Positions 9,487 to 17,275 of a stretch of DNA of 45,754 nt are shown one piece after another. The stretch is taken from positions 1 to 45,754 of the forward strand of contig JAQCIQ010000016.1 in NCBI GenBank assembly GCA_027592025.1. The letters run 5' to 3'. The notes below the pieces were generated by a model, which saw only the letters and a list, made by a program, of their open reading frames with translations, was not told where the DNA came from and did no database searches. This DNA comes from Bacteroidota bacterium. GTDB taxonomy: Bacteria > Bacteroidota > Bacteroidia > Flavobacteriales > Flavobacteriaceae. Each line of letters opens with the position of its first letter. The first letter of the stretch is position 1. The position numbers and the translations under genes are program-made.

Positions 9487-10203
9487 ATGAACGCAATCGT
9501 ATTTGGAGCATCTTCTGGAATTGGACGAGAACTGGCTATAAGTCTATCGCAGGACGGGTACAAAGTCAAGATAACAGGTCGAAGAGAAGAGTTGCTCAAA
9601 GAATTATGCCTTGAATTCCCTCAATTGTCTTATCGCGCCTTTGATATCCAAGATTTGTCTTCCGTTGAAAATAATTTTGCCGATATGGTTAGGGATTTTG
9701 GAACCATTGATCTGATAGTCCACTGCGCAGGGGTAGGATATGAGAATCCTGAATTAATTTGGGAAATGGAAAGCGACACTATCGCAACTAATGTTTGTTC
9801 CGCTACGAAGATTTATGATTTGAGTTTTTTGTTGTTCAAAAGGCAAGGATTTGGGCATTTGGTAGGGATTTCTTCAATCGCATCGCTAAGAGGTAATCGA
9901 CACTCTCCAGCCTATTTTGCTTCCAAGGCTTTTCAAGTTAACTATCTCGAATCCCTTTATCTCAAAACAAAGGAAGTTGCTTCGAGCAAAGTACATGTCA
10001 CGGACATCCGCCCTGGTTTCTTAGATACAAGAATGGCTCTAGGTGATGACATTTTTTGGATGTCCCCCTTGAACAAGGCTGTGGGTCAGATTTACAGAGC
10101 AATCAAATGCAAAAGACGACGGGTTTATATCTCTAAGCGCTGGACGTTAATTGCTTGGGTACTGAAGATTGTGCCTTCATGGTTGATTAAGAAAATTATG
10201 TAA
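9487..10203 (+). CDS. short-chain dehydrogenase/reductase
   Basis: NAD(P)H-dependent oxidoreductase of the classical SDR type; substrate unknown. From the chosen start the protein has 238 residues: cofactor loop GASSGIG (7-13), NVC at 102-104 where the structural Asn lies, catalytic Ser at about 129-130 (GISS), Y143 and K147 (YFASK). It ends in a hydrophobic, basic tail (VLKIVPSWLIKKIM) that may touch the membrane. An upstream ATG at 9457 is in frame, but it would place the predicted promoter inside the gene and add ten residues before the normal SDR beginning; 9487 is therefore preferred. That ATG lies only 5 nt after the -7 element, so the mRNA may be leaderless. Confidence 0.88.
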   Translation: MNAIVFGASSGIGRELAISLSQDGYKVKITGRREELLKELCLEFPQLSYRAFDIQDLSSVENNFADMVRDFGTIDLIVHCAGVGYENPELIWEMESDTIATNVCSATKIYDLSFLLFKRQGFGHLVGISSIASLRGNRHSPAYFASKAFQVNYLESLYLKTKEVASSKVHVTDIRPGFLDTRMALGDDIFWMSPLNKAVGQIYRAIKCKRRRVYISKRWTLIAWVLKIVPSWLIKKIM

Positions 10204-10214
10204 AACCTTATAAG

Positions 10215-10601
10215 ATGATTCAAAAAATAGAAGCAGTAAAAACTTTTCATAAAGCCTTCAATTTGGACTACCTCAATGAGCCTCGCGCCGATATTGGTGC
10301 AAGGAAACATCAGCTGCGATTTGATCTCATGCAAGAGGAAAACGAGGAATACCTCCAAGCGGCCAATGAAGGCAACTTAGTCGAGGTCGCCGATGCTTTG
10401 GGCGATATGCTCTATATTTTGTGCGGAACAATCATTGAGCATGGGCTTCAGGACAAAATCGAGGAAGTGTTTCACGCTATTCAAGCGAGTAATATGAGTA
10501 AATTAGGTGAGGACGGGCTGCCTATTTATCGAGAAGATGGAAAGGTGCTCAAGGGTCCAAACTATTTTAAACCCGATATTGCTGCAGTACTTAATCAGTA
10601 G
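10215..10601 (+). CDS. MazG-like nucleotide pyrophosphohydrolase
   Basis: All-alpha NTP pyrophosphatase-family protein of 128 residues that probably hydrolyses a nucleoside triphosphate or related compound to the monophosphate and PPi. The metal-binding pattern is present: EENEE (41-45) giving ExxE, then EVADALGD (57-64) giving ExxD plus D64. The C-terminal GEDGLPIYREDGKVLKGPNY stretch is typical of this stand-alone Bacteroidota form related to phosphoribosyl-ATP pyrophosphatase. It starts 11 nt after the dehydrogenase and probably shares its transcript. It converges on ilvE with only 2 nt between stops. Exact substrate unknown; no other his genes are nearby, so a HisE role is unlikely. Confidence 0.82.
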   Translation: MIQKIEAVKTFHKAFNLDYLNEPRADIGARKHQLRFDLMQEENEEYLQAANEGNLVEVADALGDMLYILCGTIIEHGLQDKIEEVFHAIQASNMSKLGEDGLPIYREDGKVLKGPNYFKPDIAAVLNQ

Positions 10602-10603
10602 GT

Positions 10604-11668
10604 TTAAGGCACCAAATGTCTCCATTGGTGAGGATCGTCAGCGCAATTGTGCTGTATGGCCGTCAAGCGATTTTTCAGAATCGTCGCATAAGAATTGTCC
10701 GACATTTTTAGCTCGAAGTATTCTTGAGCATGCTCGAAACCACAAATGGGATTAATTACGGCAGCTGTTCCAGAGCCGAAAATTTCCTTTAACTCGCCAC
10801 TTCTGGCGGCATCTTTGATTTCCTTAACCGAGATACGTCTAACTTCTGTCGGAATTCCCAAGTCTTCCGCCAATTGTAAAACACTTTTCCGAGTAATTCC
10901 GTCAAGAATATGATCACTGGTTGGAGCGGTTAACAAGGTGTCCCCAATTCTAAAAAAGACGTTCATTGTTCCAGCTTCCTCTACATATTCATGCGAATTG
11001 GAATCGGTCCAAATCACTTGTTGGTAGCCTTTTTGATGGGCCAAAGAAGTAGGATAAAATTGTGCAGCATAGTTTCCTGCCGCCTTAGTAAACCCAATTC
11101 CACCGTCAGCTGCGCGGCTGTATTTCTCTGCAATGAGCACCCTCACTTCGCTGGAATAGTAAACTCCAGCTGGAGAAGCAATAATTAAAAATTTGTAATT
11201 CTTAGAAGGTGCTGCTGAAATGGCCGCGTCAGTTGCAATCATGAAGGGTCTCAGGTAAAGTGAACGTCCAATACCACATTTTACCCATTTTTCTTCCAAT
11301 CTGACCAGATGATCCAGTCCTTCCATAAAAATTTCTTGAGGTACTTCGGGCATCGCAAGTCTTTTGGCAGACCTATTGAATCTCTTAAAATTATCTTCGG
11401 GCCGAAATAAAAAAAGCTGATTCTGCTCGTCTTTAAAAGCTTTCATGCCTTCAAAAATGGCCTGACCATAGTGAAACACTCTCGCCGAAGGCTCCAAGGT
11501 TATCGGCTGATAAGGAATTATTTCGGGATCTTTCCACTGACCGTCTTTATAGTCACAAACAAACATGTGATCGGAAAAAACAGAGCCAAAACTCAAAGCG
11601 TCAAAGTTCACAGAATCAATCTTTGAAACAGGGCTTTTATTTACCGAGATCACTAAATTTTTTAGCAT
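10604..11668 (-). CDS. ilvE: branched-chain amino acid aminotransferase
   Basis: PLP enzyme (fold type IV) interconverting leucine, isoleucine and valine with their 2-oxo acids using glutamate/2-oxoglutarate. In 354 residues the PLP-binding lysine is K195 in GFTKAAGNY, followed by QVIWTD and the EEAGTMNVFF segment. RVFHYGQAIFEGMKAF (63-78) and SLYLRPF (136-142) are typical of the eukaryote-like BCAT group found in Bacteroidota. The ATG at 11668 fits the family N-terminus, which continues FGSVFSDHMFVCDY. An excellent promoter lies upstream. Transcribed alone and convergent with the MazG-like gene. Confidence 0.96.
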   Translation of the reverse strand: MLKNLVISVNKSPVSKIDSVNFDALSFGSVFSDHMFVCDYKDGQWKDPEIIPYQPITLEPSARVFHYGQAIFEGMKAFKDEQNQLFLFRPEDNFKRFNRSAKRLAMPEVPQEIFMEGLDHLVRLEEKWVKCGIGRSLYLRPFMIATDAAISAAPSKNYKFLIIASPAGVYYSSEVRVLIAEKYSRAADGGIGFTKAAGNYAAQFYPTSLAHQKGYQQVIWTDSNSHEYVEEAGTMNVFFRIGDTLLTAPTSDHILDGITRKSVLQLAEDLGIPTEVRRISVKEIKDAARSGELKEIFGSGTAAVINPICGFEHAQEYFELKMSDNSYATILKNRLTAIQHNCADDPHQWRHLVP

Positions 11669-11691
11669 TAAGTTTGCGTGGATTTCGTCAG

Positions 11692-11722
11692 CAAAGTTAA
11701 GTAATTTTAAGCTTTAAAACAA
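11692..11722 (-). promoter_or_regulatory. ilvE promoter
   Basis: On the minus strand: TTG at 11722-11720, a 20-bp spacer, and the exact element TAACTTTG at 11699-11692, 23 nt before the ilvE ATG. This matches the Bacteroidota -33/-7 layout well. Confidence 0.75.
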
Positions 11723-11780
11723 TTGTGCATAGACAAGTCATAATGGCTCTTGTACTTGTTGGATCTGAAATGGTAATAAA

Positions 11781-12467
11781 ATGAAGGATTTAGGACGAAA
11801 TATTGTTGTCACGGCTGATGGGTCTACTACCATTGGTATCCCTTCATGGAATGAACACTATCACTCCACTCATGGCGCTGTAAATGAAGCCATGCATGTT
11901 TTTATTCAAAATGGGTTATCGCATTGGAAGTCTCAAAATCCGAATGATGTTTGTTGCAATATTCTCGAAATTGGTTTTGGAACTGGCCTAAATGCATGGC
12001 TTACGTTTTTAAATAATGTCGATTCATATCTTACTGTTTTCTACGATGGTATTGAAGGGTTTCCAGTGGATAGTGAATTGATTGAAGCCTTAAATTATAT
12101 CCAACTTACAGAGTCCTCAAAAGCTGATATTTTTCAGTCGATGCATCTTAATGAATGGAACGTGCCACTGAGTTTGTCTCAAAATTTTACTTTAACTAAA
12201 ATTCAATCGACTTTTGAAGCAGTAAAAGCTAAAGACGCCTATGATTTGATCTATTATGATGCCTTTGGGGCTCGGGTACAGCCTGAACTTTGGACAGTAC
12301 AAATGTTTCAAAAAATGCAAAATGCCTTAAAGCCTGGCGGAGTGCTCGTTACCTATTGTGCCAAGGGAAGTGTTCGCAGGGCCTTGTTGGATGTAGGACT
12401 CGAGGTTGAGCGTTTGATTGGCCCACCAGGTAAGCGAGAAATGTTGCGCGCCTCGAAAAAGAAATAG
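11781..12467 (+). CDS. mnmD: tRNA U34 methyltransferase, MnmD type
   Basis: SAM-dependent methyltransferase that makes the final methylation of 5-methylaminomethyl-2-thiouridine at the wobble position of some tRNAs. In E. coli this is the N-terminal half of the fused MnmC; here it stands alone (228 residues), as usual in Bacteroidota. Marks: NEHYHSTHGA (24-33), the SAM-binding motif EIGFGTGLNAW (63-73), YDLIYYDAFGAR, the PGGVLVTYCAKGSVRRAL block and a C-terminal GPPGKREMLRA. No oxidoreductase (MnmC2) domain is present. No convincing promoter is seen in the gap to ilvE apart from a distant TAATTTTA at 11702-11709. Confidence 0.9.
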   Translation: MKDLGRNIVVTADGSTTIGIPSWNEHYHSTHGAVNEAMHVFIQNGLSHWKSQNPNDVCCNILEIGFGTGLNAWLTFLNNVDSYLTVFYDGIEGFPVDSELIEALNYIQLTESSKADIFQSMHLNEWNVPLSLSQNFTLTKIQSTFEAVKAKDAYDLIYYDAFGARVQPELWTVQMFQKMQNALKPGGVLVTYCAKGSVRRALLDVGLEVERLIGPPGKREMLRASKKK

Positions 12468-12475
12468 TACTTTTG
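12444..12475 (+). promoter_or_regulatory. candidate promoter of the TIGR01777 gene
   Basis: TTG at 12444-12446, a 21-bp spacer and the exact element TACTTTTG at 12468-12475, directly after the mnmD stop codon and only 4 nt before the GTG start. If used, the transcript would begin at or very near the start codon. Confidence 0.5.
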
Positions 12476-12479
12476 CGCC

Positions 12480-13409
12480 GTGGAACAAAGCAAACAACAT
12501 AGGATTTTGATCGCCGGCGCTACAGGTCTGATAGGCCGCGCCCTAGTTAAAAATTTTCTGAAACAAGGAGTTAAAATAAACTTTCTCACTACTGCCAAAA
12601 CTAAAATCATCTCGACTCCTGAAATGCAGGGCTTTTACTGGAATCCGATGGAGGGAGAAATGGACAAATTGGCTTTAGATGGAGTCGATGCCATTATCAA
12701 TTTGGCTGGATCTCCAATTGACCAAAGGTGGACTGATAAGGCCAAGTACGCTATTTATAATAGTCGTATTTCTTCAAACGAAACTCTTTTTGAATGTCTA
12801 AGAGAGGTTCCGAATCAGGTAAAGCAATTGATTTGTTCTAGTGCGATTGGAATATACCCAACTGACATCAATTCGAGTTTTGATGAGTCTTTTGAAACCG
12901 GAGAGCCCAACGGTTTTTTACAATCAGTGGTGGCGGAGTGGGAGGCTTCAACCCGAGTTTTTGAATCATTGGACATTCCAACGGCACGAATAAGAATTGG
13001 TCTTGTGCTATCCAATGAAGGAGGGGTATTGAAAAAATTGAAGTCATTGGCACAATGGGGCGTATTGTCTCCAATGGGCTCTGGCAATCAATGGCAGTCA
13101 TGGATTCATATCGACGATTTGGTCAAACTTTTTAACTTTACTCTCGACCAACAAATTTCAGGAGTTGTCAATGCGGTTGCTCCAGAACCTGTCACTAACC
13201 AATATATGATCAATGCTATTGCCGGATCAATGGGTCGGAAAGTCCTATTACCAGCAGTTCCAAGCATTATTTTAAAGATCGTGCTTGGTGATATGAGCGA
13301 AATAATATTAAACGGTCAAAAGGTCGAACCGAAGTTGTTACTCAACAAAGGATTTGAATTTGACTATCAAACCATAGACGATGCCCTAAGTCATTTGGCC
13401 AAAATTTAA
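12480..13409 (+). CDS. TIGR01777 family NAD-dependent epimerase-like oxidoreductase
   Basis: Extended SDR-fold protein of 309 residues related to E. coli YfcH. The N-terminal Rossmann motif GATGLIG is at about 13-19, SSAIGIYP carries the active-site-like segment, and WIHIDDL and the C-terminal DUF1731-type region (LPAVPSIILKIVLGDMSEIILNGQKVEPKLL, given here only as family context) complete the family pattern. It begins with GTG because no ATG occurs before the Rossmann strand. Substrate and pathway are unknown for the family. It sits between mnmD and grpE with its own apparent promoter. Confidence 0.85.
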   Translation: MEQSKQHRILIAGATGLIGRALVKNFLKQGVKINFLTTAKTKIISTPEMQGFYWNPMEGEMDKLALDGVDAIINLAGSPIDQRWTDKAKYAIYNSRISSNETLFECLREVPNQVKQLICSSAIGIYPTDINSSFDESFETGEPNGFLQSVVAEWEASTRVFESLDIPTARIRIGLVLSNEGGVLKKLKSLAQWGVLSPMGSGNQWQSWIHIDDLVKLFNFTLDQQISGVVNAVAPEPVTNQYMINAIAGSMGRKVLLPAVPSIILKIVLGDMSEIILNGQKVEPKLLLNKGFEFDYQTIDDALSHLAKI

Positions 13410-13418
13410 ATGTGACAT

Positions 13419-13451
13419 TTTGGCATTTAGGCTTGTGTGGCAGTAATTTTG
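13419..13451 (+). promoter_or_regulatory. grpE-dnaJ promoter
   Basis: TTTG at 13419-13422, a 21-bp spacer and the exact element TAATTTTG at 13444-13451, 24 nt before the grpE ATG. I see no CIRCE-type inverted repeat, so control by HrcA is not indicated. Confidence 0.7.
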
Positions 13452-13475
13452 AGTTACGGAATTAAAAAGATATCA

Positions 13476-13988
13476 ATGGAAGACGAACAGCTTAAAGATG
13501 CAGAAGAAGTTCTAGATCAGACGGAACAGCCTGTTGAAGAACCTTCACCCAGTGCGGAGGAACTGTTAGCCCTAGAAAGGGACAAATTTTTAAGACTTTT
13601 TGCAGAGTTTGAAAATTACAAGAAACGAACCATCAAAGAGCGAATAGAGTTGTACAAAACGGCCAATCAGGAGGTCATGGTTTCTTTATTGCCAGTCTTG
13701 GATGATTTCGATCGCGCACAGTCAGAAATTTCTAAAACGGAGGAAAAGGCTTTATTGGAGGGCGTAACTTTAATACAAAACAAGTTGAACGACACGCTCA
13801 AATCAAAAGGTTTGGTCTTAGTAGAAGTGTCAGTGGGCGATGTATTCAACGCCGATCACCACGAAGCGGTGACTCAAATTCCGGCGCCAAGTGACGACCT
13901 CAAAGGCAAGATCATCGATGTTCTTGAAAAGGGCTATGCACTTGGAGATAGGGTCATCAGGTTTCCAAAAGTTGTCATTGGAGAATAA
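13476..13988 (+). CDS. grpE: nucleotide exchange factor GrpE
   Basis: Exchanges ADP for ATP on DnaK and works with DnaJ. The protein has 170 residues from the chosen start: an acidic disordered N-terminus, the long coiled-coil region including FAEFENYKKRT and LLPVLDDFDRA, and a C-terminal beta domain containing NADHHEAV and GYALGDRVIRFPKVVI. A GTG at 13437 is in frame, but it lies ahead of the -7 element, so translation from it would need a different promoter; the ATG at 13476 also gives the normal acidic GrpE N-terminus. dnaJ follows after 30 nt, a standard chaperone operon; dnaK is not in the window. Confidence 0.95.
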   Translation: MEDEQLKDAEEVLDQTEQPVEEPSPSAEELLALERDKFLRLFAEFENYKKRTIKERIELYKTANQEVMVSLLPVLDDFDRAQSEISKTEEKALLEGVTLIQNKLNDTLKSKGLVLVEVSVGDVFNADHHEAVTQIPAPSDDLKGKIIDVLEKGYALGDRVIRFPKVVIGE

Positions 13989-14018
13989 CAGATTTTAAAT
14001 AGTCAAACACTACTTACA

Positions 14019-15137
14019 TTGAAAAAAGATTATTACGAGGTATTAGGGATATCGAAATCTGCTTCTGCTCAAGAAATTAAAAAGGCATACCGCAAGATGG
14101 CCATACAATATCATCCGGATAAAAATCCTGACGATAAGGAGGCTGAGGAGATGTTTAAAAAGGCTGCGGAGGCCTATGAAGTATTAAGTGATCCAGACAA
14201 AAAGTCGCGATATGATCAATATGGTCACGCTGCTTTTGAGGGTGCAGGAGGTTTTGGCGGTGGCGGTATGAATATGGATGACATTTTCAGCCAATTTGGT
14301 GATATTTTTGGGTCAGCATTTGGAGGTGGAGGCTTTGGAGGTTTTGGCGGTGGTTCGCAACGGGGCGTGTTCAAAGGAAGTAATCTTAGAATTAGAGTCA
14401 ATTTAACCTTAGCCGATGTCGCCACAGGTGTTGAGAAGAAAATTAAAGTCAAAAGAAAAATTCATGCGCCAGGAACAACTTTTAAAACCTGCGCTGCGTG
14501 TAATGGTAGTGGCCAAGTAACCAGAATTACTAATACAATCCTAGGCAGAATGCAAACGGCTTCTCCGTGCAACACGTGCGGTGGAACGGGCGAAATGATT
14601 GACAAACGATCGTCCGAGGCAGATGCTCAGGGTCTGAAGGTGAGCGAAGAAATGGTGTCAGTCAAAATTCCTGCAGGAGTTGAAGATGGCATGCAACTCA
14701 AAGTTTCTGGTAAAGGCAATGAAGCCCCTGGGAAGAATGGTGTGGCAGGAGACTTGATTGTGGCTATTCAGGTAGAGGCGCATCAATTTTTGCAGCGCGA
14801 GGGAGATAATTTACACTACGATTTGTATATCAGCATGCCTGAAGCTGTACTAGGAGGTTCAAAGGATATCGATACGGTAACAGGCAAGGTGAGAATTAAA
14901 ATTGAACCAGGGCTTCAATCGGGAAAAATTTTAAGATTGAGAAACAAAGGAATTCCAAATTTGAATGGCTACGGCAGTGGCGATTTACTAGTGCATGTCA
15001 ATGTCTGGACTCCTCAAGAATTGAGTAAGGACCAAAAGGCATTTTTTGACAAAATGAAAGACGATGAACATTTTGTCCCAAAACCGAACAGTTCTGACAA
15101 ATCCTTTTTTGAGCGGGTCAAGGATATGTTTTCATAG
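14019..15137 (+). CDS. dnaJ: chaperone DnaJ, form with two zinc motifs
   Basis: Hsp40 co-chaperone that delivers clients to DnaK and stimulates its ATPase. In 372 residues: J domain with HPD (about 32-34, YHPDKNPDD), Gly/Phe-rich linker (about 76-120), a cysteine-rich domain, and the C-terminal client-binding domains. The cysteine-rich domain has only two CxxCxGxG motifs (CAACNGSG and CNTCGGTG), so one zinc site instead of the usual two; I recall this shortened form from other Bacteroidota. Translation starts at TTG: this codon directly precedes the canonical KKDYYEVLG, and no ATG is available. Confidence 0.95.
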   Translation: MKKDYYEVLGISKSASAQEIKKAYRKMAIQYHPDKNPDDKEAEEMFKKAAEAYEVLSDPDKKSRYDQYGHAAFEGAGGFGGGGMNMDDIFSQFGDIFGSAFGGGGFGGFGGGSQRGVFKGSNLRIRVNLTLADVATGVEKKIKVKRKIHAPGTTFKTCAACNGSGQVTRITNTILGRMQTASPCNTCGGTGEMIDKRSSEADAQGLKVSEEMVSVKIPAGVEDGMQLKVSGKGNEAPGKNGVAGDLIVAIQVEAHQFLQREGDNLHYDLYISMPEAVLGGSKDIDTVTGKVRIKIEPGLQSGKILRLRNKGIPNLNGYGSGDLLVHVNVWTPQELSKDQKAFFDKMKDDEHFVPKPNSSDKSFFERVKDMFS

Positions 15138-15178
15138 GGATGTCGAAAAATACTCTTTAGTCTTGAAGAAGTAAATAA

Positions 15179-15211
15179 TTGATTTACTGTCAACCGAAAT
15201 CGGTATATTTG
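15179..15211 (+). promoter_or_regulatory. mscS operon promoter with two inverted repeats
   Basis: TTG at 15179-15181, a 22-bp spacer and the exact element TATATTTG at 15204-15211, 44 nt before the mscS ATG. GTAAAT-(5 nt)-ATTTAC (15171-15187) spans the -33 region, and ACCGA-AA-TCGGT (15193-15204) touches the -7 element; either could be an operator. Confidence 0.55.
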
Positions 15212-15255
15212 GAATAATTATAGAGCTAATAAACTAACTCCCCATTTACTCAGAT

Positions 15256-16089
15256 ATGTTAGATACCTTGCGTGACTTCTGGAATTACAATACTACAGTT
15301 GGAGAAGGAATAGAAATTTCTGTCAAGGCCATTACGTTGATTCTCGGGCTTTTGTTGGCCGTTTCGCTTTTGATCAAAATTTCTAAGAAACTGACAAACA
15401 GAAAATTGAGAGAAGAGGATAGACTGAAATTCTCTTCTGTTTACAATTTTTTAAAATATTTTCTCTATCTCGCTGTTCTTCTGATTGGCTTGCAAAACAT
15501 GGGTGTTGAATTGACTGCCCTCTTTACAGCCTCTGCCGCGTTGCTCTTGGGCGTTGGTCTAGCGCTTCAAACCTTTTTTCAAGACATCATTTCTGGCATT
15601 TTTATTCTGATAGACCGTTCTGTTTCTGTGGGAGATATTTTAGAGGTAGATTCTTTCGTCTGCAGAGTTACAGAAATAAAGCTTCGAACTACTCGAGCGG
15701 TTACCATGGAAAATAAGGTTTTGATTATACCAAACCATAAGTATTTGACCACAATCATTCACAACTGGACAGAAAACGATTCTGTCGTTCGCGCCGAAGT
15801 TGAGGTTGGTGTAGATTATGGCAGTGACGTAAGACTAGTAGAATCTTTGCTTAACAATGCGGCTTGCAATCACGAAAATGTTTTGAGCTCCCCAGAACCT
15901 TTTGTCCTATTTACGAATTTTGGAGACAGTTCACTGAATTTCAAATTGGTCTTTTTTCTTCAAGACAGCTTTTCTGTCGCATTGGTCAAAAGTGATGTTC
16001 GTTTTGAGATCAATAAACAGTTTAAAGAAAACAAGGTTATCATCCCATTCCCTCAACGGGTGGTTCATGTGGCCAACGATAATAACTAA
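15256..16089 (+). CDS. small-conductance mechanosensitive channel, MscS family
   Basis: Membrane-tension-gated channel that releases solutes on osmotic downshock. The 277-residue protein has three predicted membrane helices (about 24-41, 64-80, 86-118). The third is the glycine/alanine-rich pore helix (ALFTASAALLLGVGLALQ) continuing into FFQDIISGIFILIDR, the most conserved part of the family. The cytoplasmic beta domain follows (SVGDILEV, LIIPNHKYL, VDYGSD). Size equals the minimal E. coli MscS. The sigma-54-type regulator gene starts 2 nt after its stop, so both are in one transcript. Confidence 0.92.
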   Translation: MLDTLRDFWNYNTTVGEGIEISVKAITLILGLLLAVSLLIKISKKLTNRKLREEDRLKFSSVYNFLKYFLYLAVLLIGLQNMGVELTALFTASAALLLGVGLALQTFFQDIISGIFILIDRSVSVGDILEVDSFVCRVTEIKLRTTRAVTMENKVLIIPNHKYLTTIIHNWTENDSVVRAEVEVGVDYGSDVRLVESLLNNAACNHENVLSSPEPFVLFTNFGDSSLNFKLVFFLQDSFSVALVKSDVRFEINKQFKENKVIIPFPQRVVHVANDNN

Positions 16090-16091
16090 TT

Positions 16092-17258
16092 ATGCCTAAA
16101 ATTTTAGTCATTGAAGATGAGGAAGCGATAAGACGCGTGCTCAAAAAGATTTTAACAGAGCAGGATGCAGCATACGATGTTTATGTCGCTGCCAATGGAA
16201 TAGATGGTTTGCATGAAATAGAGAAGCAACAATTTGATTTAGTGCTTTGTGATATCAAAATGCCCAAAATGGATGGTATAGAAGTGCTTCAAAACATCAA
16301 ATCGAGACAGCCAGACCTGCCAGTGATTATGATATCTGGTCATGGTGACTTAGAAACCGCAGTCGGAACCATGCGCATGGGAGCTTTTGATTACATCTCA
16401 AAACCGCCAGATTTGAATCGCCTGATGACCACAATCAGCCATGCCTTGAGTCGTAAAACTCTTGAACAAGAAAATAAGGTTCTAAAAAGAAAAATTGGAA
16501 ATGCGTATGAGATGATTGGGGAGAGTCCGGCGATTAAGACAATTAAGGAAATTATTGACAAGGTAGCCGCCACTTCTGCACGAGTCCTGATTACTGGCCC
16601 AAATGGAACCGGAAAGGAACTTGTCGCGCATTGGATTCATCAGAAAAGTGAAAGAGTCCAAGGTCCAATGATTGAAGTTAATTGTGCAGCCATACCGAGT
16701 GAATTGATTGAGAGCGAATTGTTCGGTCATGTGAAAGGGGCTTTTACGAGTGCAGTAAAGGATCGGGCAGGCAAATTCGAAGCAGCACATGGGGGTACTC
16801 TTTTTCTGGACGAGATCGGCGACATGAGCCTCTCTGCTCAAGCCAAAGTTCTAAGGGCATTGCAAGAGAATTTGATTCAACGTGTGGGAAGCGACAAGTC
16901 TATCAAGGTTGACGTTAGGGTTATTGCCGCTACTAATAAGAATCTGAAAGAGGAAATAGCCGAAGGTCGTTTTAGAGAAGATCTCTTTCACCGCATTGCA
17001 GTCATTCTGATCCAAGTTCCTCCCTTAAATGACAGACGGGAAGACATTCCTATGTTGGTCAAATATTTTGTTGAACAAATCTCATCAGCTCAAGGTTCAG
17101 TAATGAAGTCTTTTACTGCCGAGGCAATTGATTGTTTAAAGAATTATGACTGGACTGGAAATATTCGAGAATTGAGAAATGTTGTTGAAAGATTGCTTAT
17201 TTTAGGCGGATCTGAAATTTCAAAAAAAGACGTATTGCAATTTGCTAATAAATTGTAA
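16092..17258 (+). CDS. NtrC-type response regulator lacking a DNA-binding domain
   Basis: Two-component regulator of the AAA+ sigma-54-activator class, 388 residues. The receiver domain (1-120) has acidic pocket E8-D9, phospho-acceptor D54 and K104. The AAA+ domain (about 140-388) has Walker A GPNGTGKE (169-176), Walker B TLFLDEIGD (236-244) and a sigma-54 contact loop that reads GAFTSA (216-221) instead of GAFTGA. The sequence ends after the NIRELRN helical bundle (ISKKDVLQFANKL), with no Fis-type helix-turn-helix. It therefore cannot bind an enhancer in the usual way; it could act from solution or through a partner. No sensor kinase gene is adjacent. It lies between mscS and a secreted peptidase, probably in one operon. 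Confidence 0.9.
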   Translation: MPKILVIEDEEAIRRVLKKILTEQDAAYDVYVAANGIDGLHEIEKQQFDLVLCDIKMPKMDGIEVLQNIKSRQPDLPVIMISGHGDLETAVGTMRMGAFDYISKPPDLNRLMTTISHALSRKTLEQENKVLKRKIGNAYEMIGESPAIKTIKEIIDKVAATSARVLITGPNGTGKELVAHWIHQKSERVQGPMIEVNCAAIPSELIESELFGHVKGAFTSAVKDRAGKFEAAHGGTLFLDEIGDMSLSAQAKVLRALQENLIQRVGSDKSIKVDVRVIAATNKNLKEEIAEGRFREDLFHRIAVILIQVPPLNDRREDIPMLVKYFVEQISSAQGSVMKSFTAEAIDCLKNYDWTGNIRELRNVVERLLILGGSEISKKDVLQFANKL

Positions 17259-17275
17259 TTCAAATATATAAAGTT

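Noticed and set aside
13437-13475. Longer grpE start at GTG 13437
   Set aside because: It lies ahead of the exact TAATTTTG promoter element, and the added residues are not GrpE-like.
14240-14360. GGT/GGC-rich repetitive DNA
   Set aside because: This is the Gly/Phe linker of DnaJ, not a DNA repeat or slippage locus of note.
13476-15137. CIRCE operator for grpE-dnaJ
   Set aside because: No TTAGCACTC-type inverted repeat occurs upstream.
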